64,000 bases of DNA from contig NZ_PGTO01000011.1 in NCBI RefSeq assembly GCF_003284725.1, forward strand, positions 1 through 64,000. Reading direction: 5' to 3'. The stretch comes from Paramagnetospirillum kuznetsovii. GTDB lineage: Bacteria; Pseudomonadota; Alphaproteobacteria; Rhodospirillales; Magnetospirillaceae. This document shows, piece by piece, positions 28,501-36,072 of the stretch. The translations under genes were made by a program, and so were the position numbers. The first letter of the stretch is position 1. Each line of letters begins with the position of its first letter. Below the pieces are notes generated by a model. The model had not been told where the DNA came from. It made no database searches and was given only the letters and a program-made list of their open reading frames with translations.

Positions 28501-28865
28501 TTCTTGCTTTCCACCAGATCGACCACCACCGAGGTGCTGGTCTGAAAGCTTTTGATCTGGACCGGAACCGCCAGGGGAAAGGTCGCCATCTTGCGGTCGG
28601 GACTGAGGGTGACGCCCTTCAGGTAACGCGACAGCGGCTTGAGCACCACCTTGGGATCACCGGCGATGGGCTTGTCGAAGCGAACCACCAATTGGTTATT
28701 GACGACATCAGCGGAAAATTTAACCGGCCCGTCCCAGTCGAACACCATGCGGCCGTATCCGTCATGTTCGGCGGCCCTGGGGGAAGATTGGGCGATGGCG
28801 ACGCCGATGGGGGCGAGCAGCGCAAGCAGGAGGATGATGACGCGGATGAAGAGCGGCACCGCCAT
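25527..28865 (-). CDS. Large exported protein with AMIN-like and TPR-like repeats, motility-linked
   Basis: A protein of 1,112 aa with a signal peptide (MAVPLFIRVIILLLALLAPI, cleaved after about AIAQ). The N-terminal half holds two related beta domains of about 85 aa, each starting EHxGxxRxVFDWxxPV and ending VAVDLV or VVVDLV, and a weaker third, joined by Pro/Ala-rich linkers. The second half (about 560-1110) is alpha-helical with TPR-like helix pairs. I do not recognise a named family; the beta domains recall AMIN domains that localise proteins to peptidoglycan. The gene directly follows cheZ on the same strand. The start at 28865 has GGAAG upstream; an ATG 12 codons earlier lacks a site. 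An envelope scaffold near the flagellar motor is an inference from neighbours. Confidence 0.8.
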   Translation of the reverse strand: MAVPLFIRVIILLLALLAPIGVAIAQSSPRAAEHDGYGRMVFDWDGPVKFSADVVNNQLVVRFDKPIAGDPKVVLKPLSRYLKGVTLSPDRKMATFPLAVPVQIKSFQTSTSVVVDLVESKNQTSSTAPAPTPATETPKDPKPPAAAAPPAPPPTAVEATGPAIDLMVRGGEHTGFNRLVFDWPKPVGYSVDEAGGKVSINFDRLANVNVTSLKASLPPDVSYLESKTVGKGTSVSLALPPGMRVRHFTSGPRVAVDLVRPAGAAPPPRANGGTPPPLAPTLGSEEQPPSLKPLAPPPPTNGKANGESKAANGTPAAEPAPAAPADGKSVSLGFSFDKPTGAAVFRRAGWLWAVFDLKVEVDTKLLKRTGGDVVLHVEQIQGFKGTAVRMITRPGFNPSIRKEGQLWVLDIQEQPLAPKVGAEVKTQMDFQDRGRVVIAMADGSPAMVLKDPEVGDSIQIVTVPTIGLGVRGGREYPGLEILPTAQGAAAVMRTDAARLDVNKATVEATMPGGLYLSGLAPGATPEESGGMPDAKMGADAMATGPLEIPKWLRGGNDKFVDEHRKLQSRLTFVRPDDKNAQRLEIARHYVANGFGAEALGVLKIMAAADPNVVDTPAYRAVRGAANFLMYRDADAIADLSLPALKGDATVQLFLAAASARSLPDPNKHALVLRLAPEDIKGWPRSLRMGIGEVAAKTVAAAGDGKGAAKIVDAMMGPGLSRRDVGKISYLAGLAAVAGKQYEQAITRFRDAEASESRPDRAYAARDRIELMLRLKKMTPSEAISEFEKLRFAWRGEDFEYQLMKRLGQLQIAAGRYGEGLRSMHSLAANYPDNPDIPNVTEEMNEAFNKLFLAGEADKLQPVVAIGLYDEFQELTPTGTKGDEMIRRLADRLAAVDLLDRAGELLRHQVEFRLSGLDKARVGARLAFLNISDRKPGLALEALEASEVPDIPADLAAQRRYLRVQALDDLGRTAEALALIINDQSDPARKLRGDIYWHQKRWPDAAATLESTIEKPPGNKPLDPVMARRLLDTAIAMTLGRDERGLTRLRRTYGPLMASTEWKEAFDLLTSEAERGIIDYRRVGEKIKQVQDFQTFMNEWQKRVKTSGLSSIN

Positions 28866-28916
28866 CCGTCTTCCGCCGCTGGCTTGGCTTGCAGCCTCCA
28901 TGGGAAGACGGCCCGG

Positions 28917-29561
28917 CTAGTCGAAGCTGGCGAGCAGCGCGTCGATATCGGCCTGATTGGTGCCGTTGCCGGGCAGCTGCGGGCCGTTGAGGAGATCCTC
29001 GTCGGTCAGGGGCTTGGGCGCGCCGTCGCCCTCCTTGGCGCTTTCGATTTCACCGCCGAACATCTTGACGAGGCTTTCGACCCGGTCCTCGATATCCTTC
29101 AAGGCCTTGACCACCTTGGTGATGCGCTGACCCGTGATGTCTTGGAAGGTACAGGCCTCGAAGATGCGGGTGGTGATCTCGTCGAGTCGGTTGGCCACGT
29201 CCTGATCGATCATGGGAGACAGGCTGCCAAGGCTTTCGGCGGCGTCCATGATCTCATTGGTGGCGGCCTCGGTGGCGCCGACGATGGCATCCAGCTCATC
29301 GGTGGCCGAAGCGATGAACTCGTTCTTGATCTCGCCGGGACGAAGGGCGGCGATCTCTTCCTTGGCGGCGTGGATGTACTTGGACAGGGATTCCAGTTCA
29401 CGATAAAGGCGGAGATCACCGGCGTTGATGTCGCCGGTCATGGTGTCGAGCATGGCCCGCACCACTTCTCCGATTTTATCGACGTGAACGGTATCGCCAT
29501 GCTCCTGGCGAATGGCGTCTAATCGCAGTTCCAGATCGCGGTCAACGCCCTTCGCCGGCAT
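28917..29561 (-). CDS. cheZ: CheY-P phosphatase CheZ, alphaproteobacterial type
   Basis: A 214-aa helical protein. The diagnostic catalytic stretch EACTFQDITGQRITKVV carries the Asp and Gln (DITGQ) that act on CheY phosphate, and the extreme C-terminus (NQADIDALLASFD) is the CheY-tethering peptide. CheZ removes phosphate from CheY-P and so resets the flagellar motor. It lies 20 bases after cheY. A GGAG site precedes the ATG. Confidence 0.93.
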   Translation of the reverse strand: MPAKGVDRDLELRLDAIRQEHGDTVHVDKIGEVVRAMLDTMTGDINAGDLRLYRELESLSKYIHAAKEEIAALRPGEIKNEFIASATDELDAIVGATEAATNEIMDAAESLGSLSPMIDQDVANRLDEITTRIFEACTFQDITGQRITKVVKALKDIEDRVESLVKMFGGEIESAKEGDGAPKPLTDEDLLNGPQLPGNGTNQADIDALLASFD

Positions 29562-29581
29562 GGTCCCTGGCTCCTTCAGAG

Positions 29582-29968
29582 TTAGAAGTCGCCCAACACG
29601 CTGGTCATCTTGGTCTTCAACGTCTCGGCGTTGAACGGCTTGACGATATAGTTGGAAACGCCGGCTTCCTTGGCCGCGATGACGTTTTCCGACTTGGATT
29701 CGGCCGTGACCATGATGAAGGGAACCGGCTTCAGCTTGGGATCGGCGCGGACTTCGCGCAGCAGCTGCAGGCCGGTCATGGGCTCCATGTTCCAGTCGGA
29801 AATCACAAGACCATAAGTACCGACGCGAAGCATCTGCAGCGCCATGGCGCCGTCGGTGGCTTCATCAACGTTGTTGAAACCAAGCTGCTTGAGCAGGTTA
29901 CGGATGATTCGCAACATCGTCTTGTAATCATCCACGATGAGGACGTTCATATTCTTATCGACAGCCAT
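29582..29968 (-). CDS. cheY: Chemotaxis response regulator CheY
   Basis: A 128-aa stand-alone receiver domain. The acidic pocket is Asp13, Asp14 and the phosphorylated Asp58 (VISDWNME), with Thr88 (MVTAE) and Lys110 (IVKPF). The N/M-E after the phospho-Asp (WNMEPMTG) is the classic chemotaxis CheY pattern. CheY-P binds FliM at the switch and changes rotation. It precedes cheZ and lies downstream of fliM and motE on the same strand. The 118-bp gap before it probably holds its own promoter, but I see no convincing sigma70, sigma28 or sigma54 match. Confidence 0.95.
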   Translation of the reverse strand: MAVDKNMNVLIVDDYKTMLRIIRNLLKQLGFNNVDEATDGAMALQMLRVGTYGLVISDWNMEPMTGLQLLREVRADPKLKPVPFIMVTAESKSENVIAAKEAGVSNYIVKPFNAETLKTKMTSVLGDF

Positions 29969-30086
29969 TCATCCGCTCCTTCGAGACACCTGGCACCAGA
30001 GCCTAAGATGCCGGTAACCCACAATTTTCCTAGTTAAGATAGGGATAGGCACTTGCGCAAGTCATTTTTTATGCAATCGACATTAA

Positions 30087-30896
30087 TTACCCGCCCGGGG
30101 CCACTTTCGGCATCGGTATCTGGCGTCTTTGCGCCAATTCCGAAGTAACACCCTTGGCCTTTGACGGGTCCATCTCAGCCAAGATCGGCGCGACCTTCTG
30201 CTCTTTCATGCGCTCCAGCACTTCCAGCAGGATGCTCATGTCAAGCTGTTCAAAGATTTTCGCTGCTTCCTTGGGCTTCATATTTTCATAAATCTTCACC
30301 AACGACCGCATTTTGTTGTCTTCCTGGTCGTTGTATTGGCGCAACAGACCTTCGATGGTGTGTTGCAGCGTCTTCATCTCGGCGACCTTGCGGTCGATCT
30401 GGTCCTCGGCGGCCTTCAGCAGGGCCTCGCGCCGTTCGATGTCGCGCTCGCGCACATCCAGGGTGCCGCGTCGCTCTTGAAGTTTTTGCAGGACGTCCAT
30501 TTCGGTCTGGGTCATGCCGCCGCCGTCGCGGGGCGCGGCGCTGGTGGCGGCCGGGGCATTGGCCGGTGTGGCGGCCGGGGCGGCGGGGGGCGGCGCCTCG
30601 GCCTTGGCGGCGGCGGGCGTGGCGGGGGGCTGCGGCGGCGTGGCATTGGGCTTGGGCGGCTGCTGGGCCTGCAATTCGGCCACGGACAGCGAGCCCATGC
30701 CGAACACGCCCTTGAAGATATCGGTGACCCGCACCGACAGCATCAGGACGCCGACGAAGATCAGGACCGGAAGCACCCGGACGATGGGCGGGCGGCCGTT
30801 TTCCTGATGGCCAGGCGCATTGGTGGTGGCGGGCGGCGGCGCGGGCCTTGGGGCCGGGCGTTGAGGCTTGGATTGCTTGCGGGGCTTGGTTGCCAT
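30087..30896 (-). CDS. motE: MotE-like motility protein with MgtE N-terminal domain
   Basis: A 269-aa protein: a basic, Pro-rich cytoplasmic start, one membrane helix (about 38-56, VRVLPVLIFVGVLMLSV), a long Pro/Ala linker, a coiled coil (DVLQKLQERRGTLDVRERDI and on), and at the C-terminus the MgtE_N fold with MKPKEAAKIFEQLDMSILLEVLERM, also seen in FliG. Proteins of this layout in alphaproteobacterial flagellar clusters are called MotE, a periplasmic helper of the motor. The assignment rests on domain order and on its place between the fliM operon and cheY. Confidence 0.82.
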   Translation of the reverse strand: MATKPRKQSKPQRPAPRPAPPPATTNAPGHQENGRPPIVRVLPVLIFVGVLMLSVRVTDIFKGVFGMGSLSVAELQAQQPPKPNATPPQPPATPAAAKAEAPPPAAPAATPANAPAATSAAPRDGGGMTQTEMDVLQKLQERRGTLDVRERDIERREALLKAAEDQIDRKVAEMKTLQHTIEGLLRQYNDQEDNKMRSLVKIYENMKPKEAAKIFEQLDMSILLEVLERMKEQKVAPILAEMDPSKAKGVTSELAQRRQIPMPKVAPGG

Positions 30897-30906
30897 TGCT
30901 TTGCCC

Positions 30907-31416
30907 CTATCTCATGGACTGGAGGGCGCGCAGCAATTCGCGCTCGGCTTCCGAGCGTTCGTCGCTTTCCTGCTCGGCACCGGCCGCCGCCGCCGCGATG
31001 GCGGCCTGCTGGGCAGCGCGGCCGGCGGCGCCACGCGGTGCCGGACCCGGGGCAGCGCTGACGGCGGCGGTGGGCGCCGAAGCCTTGCCGTCGGTCCGGG
31101 CCGAGCGCACGGAATTTTCCAAGCGATTGGCCATGGTGTCGGCGCGTTCGATCATGAAGGCGAGATCGTCGCGCAAGGATTGGGCCTTTTCCACCCGTTC
31201 CTGCAAGGCATGTCCGGCGTCTTCCGCCGCCTTGCGCAGCTTGGGGATGGAGGATTCGGCCCGGACGGTGGCCTCGTTGAAATTGATGATGGTCTTGGCG
31301 AGGTCGTCGCGGTTCTTGCGCAGAGCGGACAGGCGCGAGTTCAGCATCACCGCGTAGCCGATGGTGGCGATCAGCAGCAACGAAACCACGATGTCCAGTG
31401 CGACCTTCCAATCCAC
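30907..31416 (-). CDS. Small membrane protein of the fliM operon (DUF6468-like)
   Basis: A 169-aa protein with an N-terminal membrane helix (WKVALDIVVSLLLIATIGYA), a long coiled coil (about 35-110) and an Ala-rich tail. It resembles the DUF6468 proteins found in Rhodospirillales flagellar loci; the function is not known. The start is GTG at 31416, 5 bases after the fliM stop, with AAGGGG at good distance; the longer frame to 31647 lies inside fliM. Position and topology suggest a flagellar-motor accessory role. Confidence 0.72.
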   Translation of the reverse strand: MDWKVALDIVVSLLLIATIGYAVMLNSRLSALRKNRDDLAKTIINFNEATVRAESSIPKLRKAAEDAGHALQERVEKAQSLRDDLAFMIERADTMANRLENSVRSARTDGKASAPTAAVSAAPGPAPRGAAGRAAQQAAIAAAAAGAEQESDERSEAERELLRALQSMR

Positions 31417-31421
31417 GTCTC

Positions 31422-32609
31422 TTACCCCTTGTCGCGTCGGCTGGTGTCGTCGACTTGAATGGCGATGTGCTGGCCCTTGCGTCCCATGCGGCCACGGAAC
31501 AGGGCGATCTCGCCGCAGCGCATGTCGATGGGCGAATCGGCGGTGGCGTTGAGAGTCAGCTTGGAGCCTGGCTTCCAAGCCAGAACCTCGCGCAGATTCA
31601 TCACCTGCTCGTCCAGCACGGCTTCCAGTTCCACCTCGGTCATCCACAGCTCTTCGGCCAAGTGGGTTTCCCAGATGGAGTCGCGGCCGAACTTTTCACC
31701 CATGAACATCTGCAGCAGAAGTTCGCGCACGGGTTCCAAGGTGGCGTAGGGCAGCAGCAGTTCAAGACGTCCGCCGCGATCCTCCATGTCGATGCGCAGC
31801 TTGGCGACGATGGCGGCGTTGCTGGGGCGCGAGATGGTGGCGAAGCGCGGATTGGTTTCCAGCCGGTCGAAGCGGAAGGTGACCGGGCTCAACGGGTCGA
31901 AGGCGGCCGAAAGGTCCGACAGGACCACATGGACCATGCGTTCGACCAGATTGCGTTCGATGGTGGTGTAGGGACGGCCTTCGATGCGCATGGCCGCCGT
32001 GCCGCGACGTCCGCCCAGCAGCACGTCGACGATGGAATAGATCAGCGAGGAATCCACGGTCAGCAGACCGAAATTGTCCCATTCCTCGGCCTTGAACACC
32101 GCCAGCATGGCAGGCAGCGGAATGGAGTTCAGATAGTCGCCGAAGCGCAGCGACAAGATGTTGTCCAGCGAGACTTCCACGTTGTCCGAGGTGAAATTGC
32201 GCATGGAAGTGGACATCATGCGCACCAGCCGGTCGAACACCACTTCCAGCATGGGAAGGCGTTCGTAGGACACCAGTGCGGAATTCAGGATGGCTTGGAT
32301 GCCCGACTTGTCGCCAGCGCCGCCGCCGTCGTCGTCGAAGCCCAGCAGCGAGTCGATTTCGTCTTGGTTCAGGACGCGGGTGGAATCCTTGGCGACGGCC
32401 GCCTGGGTTTCGCCGCCGGTATCTCCGGCGCCGAGCATGGCTTCCCATTCGGCGGCCATGGCGCCGCCGTCTTCTTCTCCGCCGCCGCCGCCGCCTCCGC
32501 CGCCCCCACCGCCACCATCGCCGTCACCGGCCATGGCAGCCCATTCCTTCATGAGGGCTTCTTCGTCATCGGCGCCTCTGGGTTGGCCGCCTTCGTCTTC
32601 CATTGCCAT
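31422..32609 (-). CDS. fliM: Flagellar motor switch protein FliM with N-terminal extension
   Basis: A 395-aa switch protein forming the C-ring with FliG and FliN. The middle domain has LRFGDYLNSIPLPAMLAVF and LIYSIVDVLLGGRRG, and the C-terminal FliN-like domain ends with PIDMRCGEIALFRGRMGRKG. The CheY-P-binding motif LNQDEIDSLL, normally at the very N-terminus, starts only at residue 80. Before it lies an acidic extension with a 13-Gly run (about 32-44) and two similar short motifs, LMKEWAAM (19-26) and MAAEWEAM (51-58). fliL is just upstream on the same strand. Confidence 0.95.
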   Translation of the reverse strand: MAMEDEGGQPRGADDEEALMKEWAAMAGDGDGGGGGGGGGGGGGEEDGGAMAAEWEAMLGAGDTGGETQAAVAKDSTRVLNQDEIDSLLGFDDDGGGAGDKSGIQAILNSALVSYERLPMLEVVFDRLVRMMSTSMRNFTSDNVEVSLDNILSLRFGDYLNSIPLPAMLAVFKAEEWDNFGLLTVDSSLIYSIVDVLLGGRRGTAAMRIEGRPYTTIERNLVERMVHVVLSDLSAAFDPLSPVTFRFDRLETNPRFATISRPSNAAIVAKLRIDMEDRGGRLELLLPYATLEPVRELLLQMFMGEKFGRDSIWETHLAEELWMTEVELEAVLDEQVMNLREVLAWKPGSKLTLNATADSPIDMRCGEIALFRGRMGRKGQHIAIQVDDTSRRDKG

Positions 32610-32629
32610 TCCAGCGTTACGCCGGTCCT

Positions 32630-33184
32630 CTACTGGACCAGCATTTCCTTGAACAATACGTCGCTGACCTTGACCGGCTTGACCGCCGCGTTGACGCGGG
32701 TCAGCAATTCCTCGCGAAGCAGGTGCATGCCCGCCGCGCCCTGAAGATCCTCGATGCGCAATTCGCGCAGATAGACCTGAAAATTATCCACGATGCGCGG
32801 CAGCATCTGTTCGACGCGCGGCTGATCGGTGATGGCTTCCAGCTCCAGCGCCACCCTCAGCTTGAGGAAGGCCTGCTTGCGGCCGGTGGCCTGCAGGTTG
32901 ACCAGCATTTCCGGCAGGTCCATGAAGGCCGCCGCCTGGACCGCCTTGGGCGGCGGCGGCGCGGCCGGGGCATGTTCCTCGGTGGCGTGCTCGTCGGCCT
33001 TCTTCTTGCCGAGCAGGGAGTCGAGGATGCCCGAGAAGTAGAGTCCCGCACCGGCGCCGCCCAAGAGTAGGATCGGCAGCACGATGATCAGGATCTTCTT
33101 GATCGGTAAGCCTTTTTTCGGCGAATCCGATGACTCTTCCGAGCCTTCGCCTTCTTCGAAATCTTCTTCCAGGTCTTCGGCCAT
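32630..33184 (-). CDS. fliL: Flagellar basal-body-associated protein FliL
   Basis: A 184-aa single-pass membrane protein: an acidic cytoplasmic start (MAEDLEEDFEEGEGSEE), a membrane helix (about 32-52, ILIIVLPILLLGGAGAGLY) and a periplasmic domain with LPEMLVNLQATGRKQAFLKLRVALE (family pattern) and the RIEDLQGAAGMHLLREELL end. FliL supports stator function under load. The ATG at 33184 follows GGAAGAGGGCC; the longer frame has no support. It heads the minus-strand fliL-fliM-orf-motE unit. Confidence 0.93.
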   Translation of the reverse strand: MAEDLEEDFEEGEGSEESSDSPKKGLPIKKILIIVLPILLLGGAGAGLYFSGILDSLLGKKKADEHATEEHAPAAPPPPKAVQAAAFMDLPEMLVNLQATGRKQAFLKLRVALELEAITDQPRVEQMLPRIVDNFQVYLRELRIEDLQGAAGMHLLREELLTRVNAAVKPVKVSDVLFKEMLVQ

Positions 33185-33455
33185 GGCCCTCTTCCGAATG
33201 ATCGGCGCGCCGAGCCGGGAGAACCCAGTCGTGCGCACTCTAAAAACTAGCCCTTGGCGGTTAACAGAAGGTTGCGATTCCGAGAAAGATTAGCGTTTTC
33301 CGGAATTCATTGGTCCGCGCCCCTGTGGCTTCCCCTCCGTGAGCGGCCCCAGGATACCAATGGGAAGGGTGGCCCGGCAATAAGTGCCCGGCAACACCGC
33401 CCATGGTTCTGTCATATTTCTGAAGGACTCTAGGAAAGCCGCCATTTCATGAAGT
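33185..33455. other. Divergent intergenic region fliL / flgF
   Basis: Together with the following sigma54 site this 324-bp gap separates two divergent flagellar units. Toward flgF the sigma54 element is clear; toward fliL I find no convincing -10/-35, sigma28 or sigma54 match. CCCGGCAA occurs twice (about 33374 and 33389), a possible activator half-site. No gene is seen. Confidence 0.5.
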
Positions 33456-33471
33456 TGGCACGGGCGATGCA
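33456..33471 (+). promoter_or_regulatory. Predicted sigma54 promoter of flgF-flgG-flgA-flgH
   Basis: TGGCACG, 4 bases, ATGCA: only one base departs from the consensus TGGCACG-N4-TTGCA, with exact spacing between the -24 GG and the -12 GC. It lies 38 bases upstream of the flgF ATG. Sigma54 control with an enhancer-binding activator is known for middle or late flagellar genes in several alphaproteobacteria. Confidence 0.82.
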
Positions 33472-33508
33472 AGAGATCTGGCGAACCGCTTTGCCAGTGA
33501 GTTGGACC

Positions 33509-34249
33509 ATGCAGAACACAGCCTATATCGCTCTTTCCCGCCAAGCCGCCTTGCAGCGCCAGTTGGACGTTGTCGCCAACAACATGGCCAATGCCAATAC
33601 CATGGGCTTCAAGGGCGAGCAGATGATGTTTCGGGAATTTCTGGTGCCGACCCGCTCGTCCGAACGCGCCGTTGGCGGCAAGCTGTCCTTCGTTCAGGAT
33701 GTGGGCGTGCTGCGCGACGTTCGCGAAGGTCCGCTGACCAAGACCGACAATCCGCTGGATTTCGCCATCCACGGCGACGGCTATTTCCAGATCGAGACCG
33801 AATCGGGCATGCGCTACGGCCGCAACGGCCACTTCCGCATGGACCAGAGCGGCATGCTGGTGAATTCACAGGGCTTCGCCGTCATGGACGACCGCGACCA
33901 ACCCATCATTTTCGCCCCCAACGAGACCCGCATCGAGGTTTCCGAGGAGGGCACCGTGTCCACCGAGAATGGCCGTGTCGCCAAGCTGAAGGTGGTCAAG
34001 TTCGCCAACGACCAGGAACTGCGCAAGGCGGGCGACGGATTGTTCGAGACCACCCAGGATCCCGAGGCCGTCCAGCGTCCCGCCGTCATCCAGGGAATGA
34101 TGGAGGAATCCAACGTTCAGCCGGTGGTCGAAATGACCCGGATGACGCAGATCCTGCGCGAATACCAAGGCGTTCAGAAGATGCTCGACAACGAGCATGA
34201 GCGTCAGATGAAAGCCATGCAAACGCTGTCGAACGCCAAGGCGTCTTGA
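33509..34249 (+). CDS. flgF: Flagellar proximal rod protein FlgF
   Basis: A 246-aa rod protein. The N-terminus (AYIALSRQAALQRQLDVVANNMANANT) is the rod/hook family signature, DFAIHGDGYFQIET and YGRNGHFRMDQSGMLV follow in the core, and the C-terminal helix VEMTRMTQILREYQGVQKML closes. Exported by the flagellar type III apparatus without a cleaved signal. The ATG at 33509 gives the family start and lies after the sigma54 promoter. Confidence 0.94.
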   Translation: MQNTAYIALSRQAALQRQLDVVANNMANANTMGFKGEQMMFREFLVPTRSSERAVGGKLSFVQDVGVLRDVREGPLTKTDNPLDFAIHGDGYFQIETESGMRYGRNGHFRMDQSGMLVNSQGFAVMDDRDQPIIFAPNETRIEVSEEGTVSTENGRVAKLKVVKFANDQELRKAGDGLFETTQDPEAVQRPAVIQGMMEESNVQPVVEMTRMTQILREYQGVQKMLDNEHERQMKAMQTLSNAKAS

Positions 34250-34276
34250 TAGAAATCGAGGGGAAGGATTACCGCC

Positions 34277-35062
34277 ATGCGCTCGTTGAACATCGCCGCC
34301 ACCGGCATGCTGGCCCAGCAGACCAACGTCGAAGTGATCTCGAACAATATCGCGAACATGAACACCACCGCCTATACGCGGCGGCGTCCTGAATTCGCCG
34401 ATCTGCTCTACCAGAACCTGCGCCGCGTCGGCTCGCAGTCGTCGGATACCGGCACCATCGTGCCGACCGGCGTGCAGTTGGGCCTGGGCGTCAAGACCAC
34501 GGCGGTCTATCGCATCACCGAGCAGGGCAGCGTCCAGAACACCGACAACACGCTGGATCTCGCCATCCAGGGCAAGGGCTACTTCCGCGTCCTGCTGCCC
34601 TCGGGCGAGACCGCCTATACCCGTGACGGCTCCTTCCAGCTTTCCCCGGAAGGCAATATCGTCACCCACGAAGGCTATCTGGTGCAGCCGCAGATCACCA
34701 TTCCCCCCGACGCGGTCGGCGTCACCGTGGACGCCACCGGCCAGGTGATCGTCAAGCAGGACGGTCAGGTGCAAAGCCAGGTGAAGGGCCAGTTGACCCT
34801 GGCCACCTTCGCCAATGACGCTGGCCTGGAAGCCCGCGGCAACAACCTGTTCATGGAAACCCCGGCCTCGGGCCAGCCCTCCACCCAGCCGCCCGGCAAG
34901 CCCGGCTTCGGCTCGCTGTTGCAGGGCTTTCTCGAGACCTCCAACGTCAACGTCGTCGCCGAAGTCACCAATCTGATCGGCGCCCAGCGCGCCTATGAAA
35001 TGAATTCCAAGGTGATCCAGGCGTCCGACGAGATGCTCTCCACCATCAATCAGATGAAGTGA
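34277..35062 (+). CDS. flgG: Flagellar distal rod protein FlgG
   Basis: A 261-aa distal rod protein, the standard length. MRSLNIAATGMLAQQTNVEVISNNIANMNT at the start (family pattern), DLAIQGKGYFRVLLP in the middle and the closing LIGAQRAYEMNSKVIQASDEM are diagnostic. It forms the drive shaft through the L/P rings. GAGGGGAAGG precedes the ATG, 27 bases after flgF. Confidence 0.97.
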   Translation: MRSLNIAATGMLAQQTNVEVISNNIANMNTTAYTRRRPEFADLLYQNLRRVGSQSSDTGTIVPTGVQLGLGVKTTAVYRITEQGSVQNTDNTLDLAIQGKGYFRVLLPSGETAYTRDGSFQLSPEGNIVTHEGYLVQPQITIPPDAVGVTVDATGQVIVKQDGQVQSQVKGQLTLATFANDAGLEARGNNLFMETPASGQPSTQPPGKPGFGSLLQGFLETSNVNVVAEVTNLIGAQRAYEMNSKVIQASDEMLSTINQMK

Positions 35063-35069
35063 GGCCGTC

Positions 35070-36050
35070 ATGACCCGCTCCTTCGCCCGCGCCTCCCTCG
35101 CCGCCCTTGCCGTCGCCGCCTCGGTGGCCCTCGGCTCCGCCGCCGGCTGGGCCGCCTCGCTGCCGCCCTCGCTCAAGCCCGCCGTGGTCATCGAAGGCGA
35201 TGTCATCCGCCTCGGCGATCTCTGGGACAATCTCGGCGACAAGGCGGAGACCCCGCTGGCCAATGCGCCGCAGCCGGGCAAGCGCGTCACCCTGGAAACC
35301 CGCTGGCTGGCCGCCGTGGCCCAGTCCTACGGCATCGACTGGCGCCCCGCCAACGCCTTCGAGCGTTCGGTGGTCGAGCGCTCGGGCCAGACCGTTGACT
35401 CCCGCGCCATCGAAACCGAGATCAAGGAAGCGCTCCGTCTGGAAGGCGCCCCCATCAACGCTTCCGTCGAAGTCACCAACCGCGCCTCCCTGGTGCTGAC
35501 CGTCCCCTCGGGCATCACGCCGACCATCGGCGTGCGCGACGTGATCTACGACCAGCGCATGAACCGCTTCTCGGCGGTGGTCGAGGTTCCCGCCGGTTCG
35601 CCGACCGCCAGCCGCGTCAAGGTCATGGGCAATGTCTTCGCCTCGGCCCGCATCCCGGTCCTGGCCCGTCCCATGGGGCGCGGCGACACCATCACCGAGG
35701 CCGATATCCAGTGGGTCGACGTGCGCGAGGAAGTCATTCGTCGCGACGTGGTCACCGGTATCCGCCAGCTGATCGGCCAAGAGCCGCGCTATCAGCTGCG
35801 CGCCGGTGCTCCGATCCGCACCGTCGAGGTTCAAAAGCCGGTGGTGGTCGCCAAGAACAGCGCGGTGACCATGATCGTGCGCAACAAGTTCATGACGCTG
35901 ACCGCCCAGGGCCGCGCCGTCGAGGACGGCAGCACCGGCGACGTCATCCGCGTCACCAATATCCAAAGCAAGCAGACCGTCGATGCCAAGGTCGAGGGTG
36001 CGGGGCAAGTCTCCGTCATCCCCGGCGGCATGCGCGCCCTGGCCAACTGA
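35070..36050 (+). CDS. flgA: P-ring assembly chaperone FlgA
   Basis: A 326-aa periplasmic protein with a signal peptide (about 1-29, AALAVAASVALGSAAGWAA). The C-terminal SAF domain has VLARPMGRGDTITEADIQWV and the end GDVIRVTNIQSKQTVDAKV typical of FlgA. FlgA keeps FlgI competent for P-ring assembly. It starts 7 bases after flgG; longer than E. coli FlgA because of an N-terminal domain found in alphaproteobacteria. Confidence 0.94.
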   Translation: MTRSFARASLAALAVAASVALGSAAGWAASLPPSLKPAVVIEGDVIRLGDLWDNLGDKAETPLANAPQPGKRVTLETRWLAAVAQSYGIDWRPANAFERSVVERSGQTVDSRAIETEIKEALRLEGAPINASVEVTNRASLVLTVPSGITPTIGVRDVIYDQRMNRFSAVVEVPAGSPTASRVKVMGNVFASARIPVLARPMGRGDTITEADIQWVDVREEVIRRDVVTGIRQLIGQEPRYQLRAGAPIRTVEVQKPVVVAKNSAVTMIVRNKFMTLTAQGRAVEDGSTGDVIRVTNIQSKQTVDAKVEGAGQVSVIPGGMRALAN

Positions 36051-36072
36051 CGAGTAGATGGGAGGACCGATC

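Noticed and set aside
30051-30068. Palindrome ACTTGCGCAAGT followed by a T run between motE and cheY
   Set aside because: It would be a terminator only for plus-strand transcription, and no plus-strand gene lies nearby; in the minus direction no T run follows the stem.
32276-32652. Long Arg/Pro-rich plus-strand frames opposite the glycine run of fliM
   Set aside because: They are the antisense of the GGC/GGT repeat coding for poly-glycine and have no independent support.
33374-33396. A sigma54-like site for fliL on the minus strand (GCAATAAGTGCCC)
   Set aside because: The distance between the GC and GG elements is at least one base shorter than required, so it is not a credible -24/-12 promoter.
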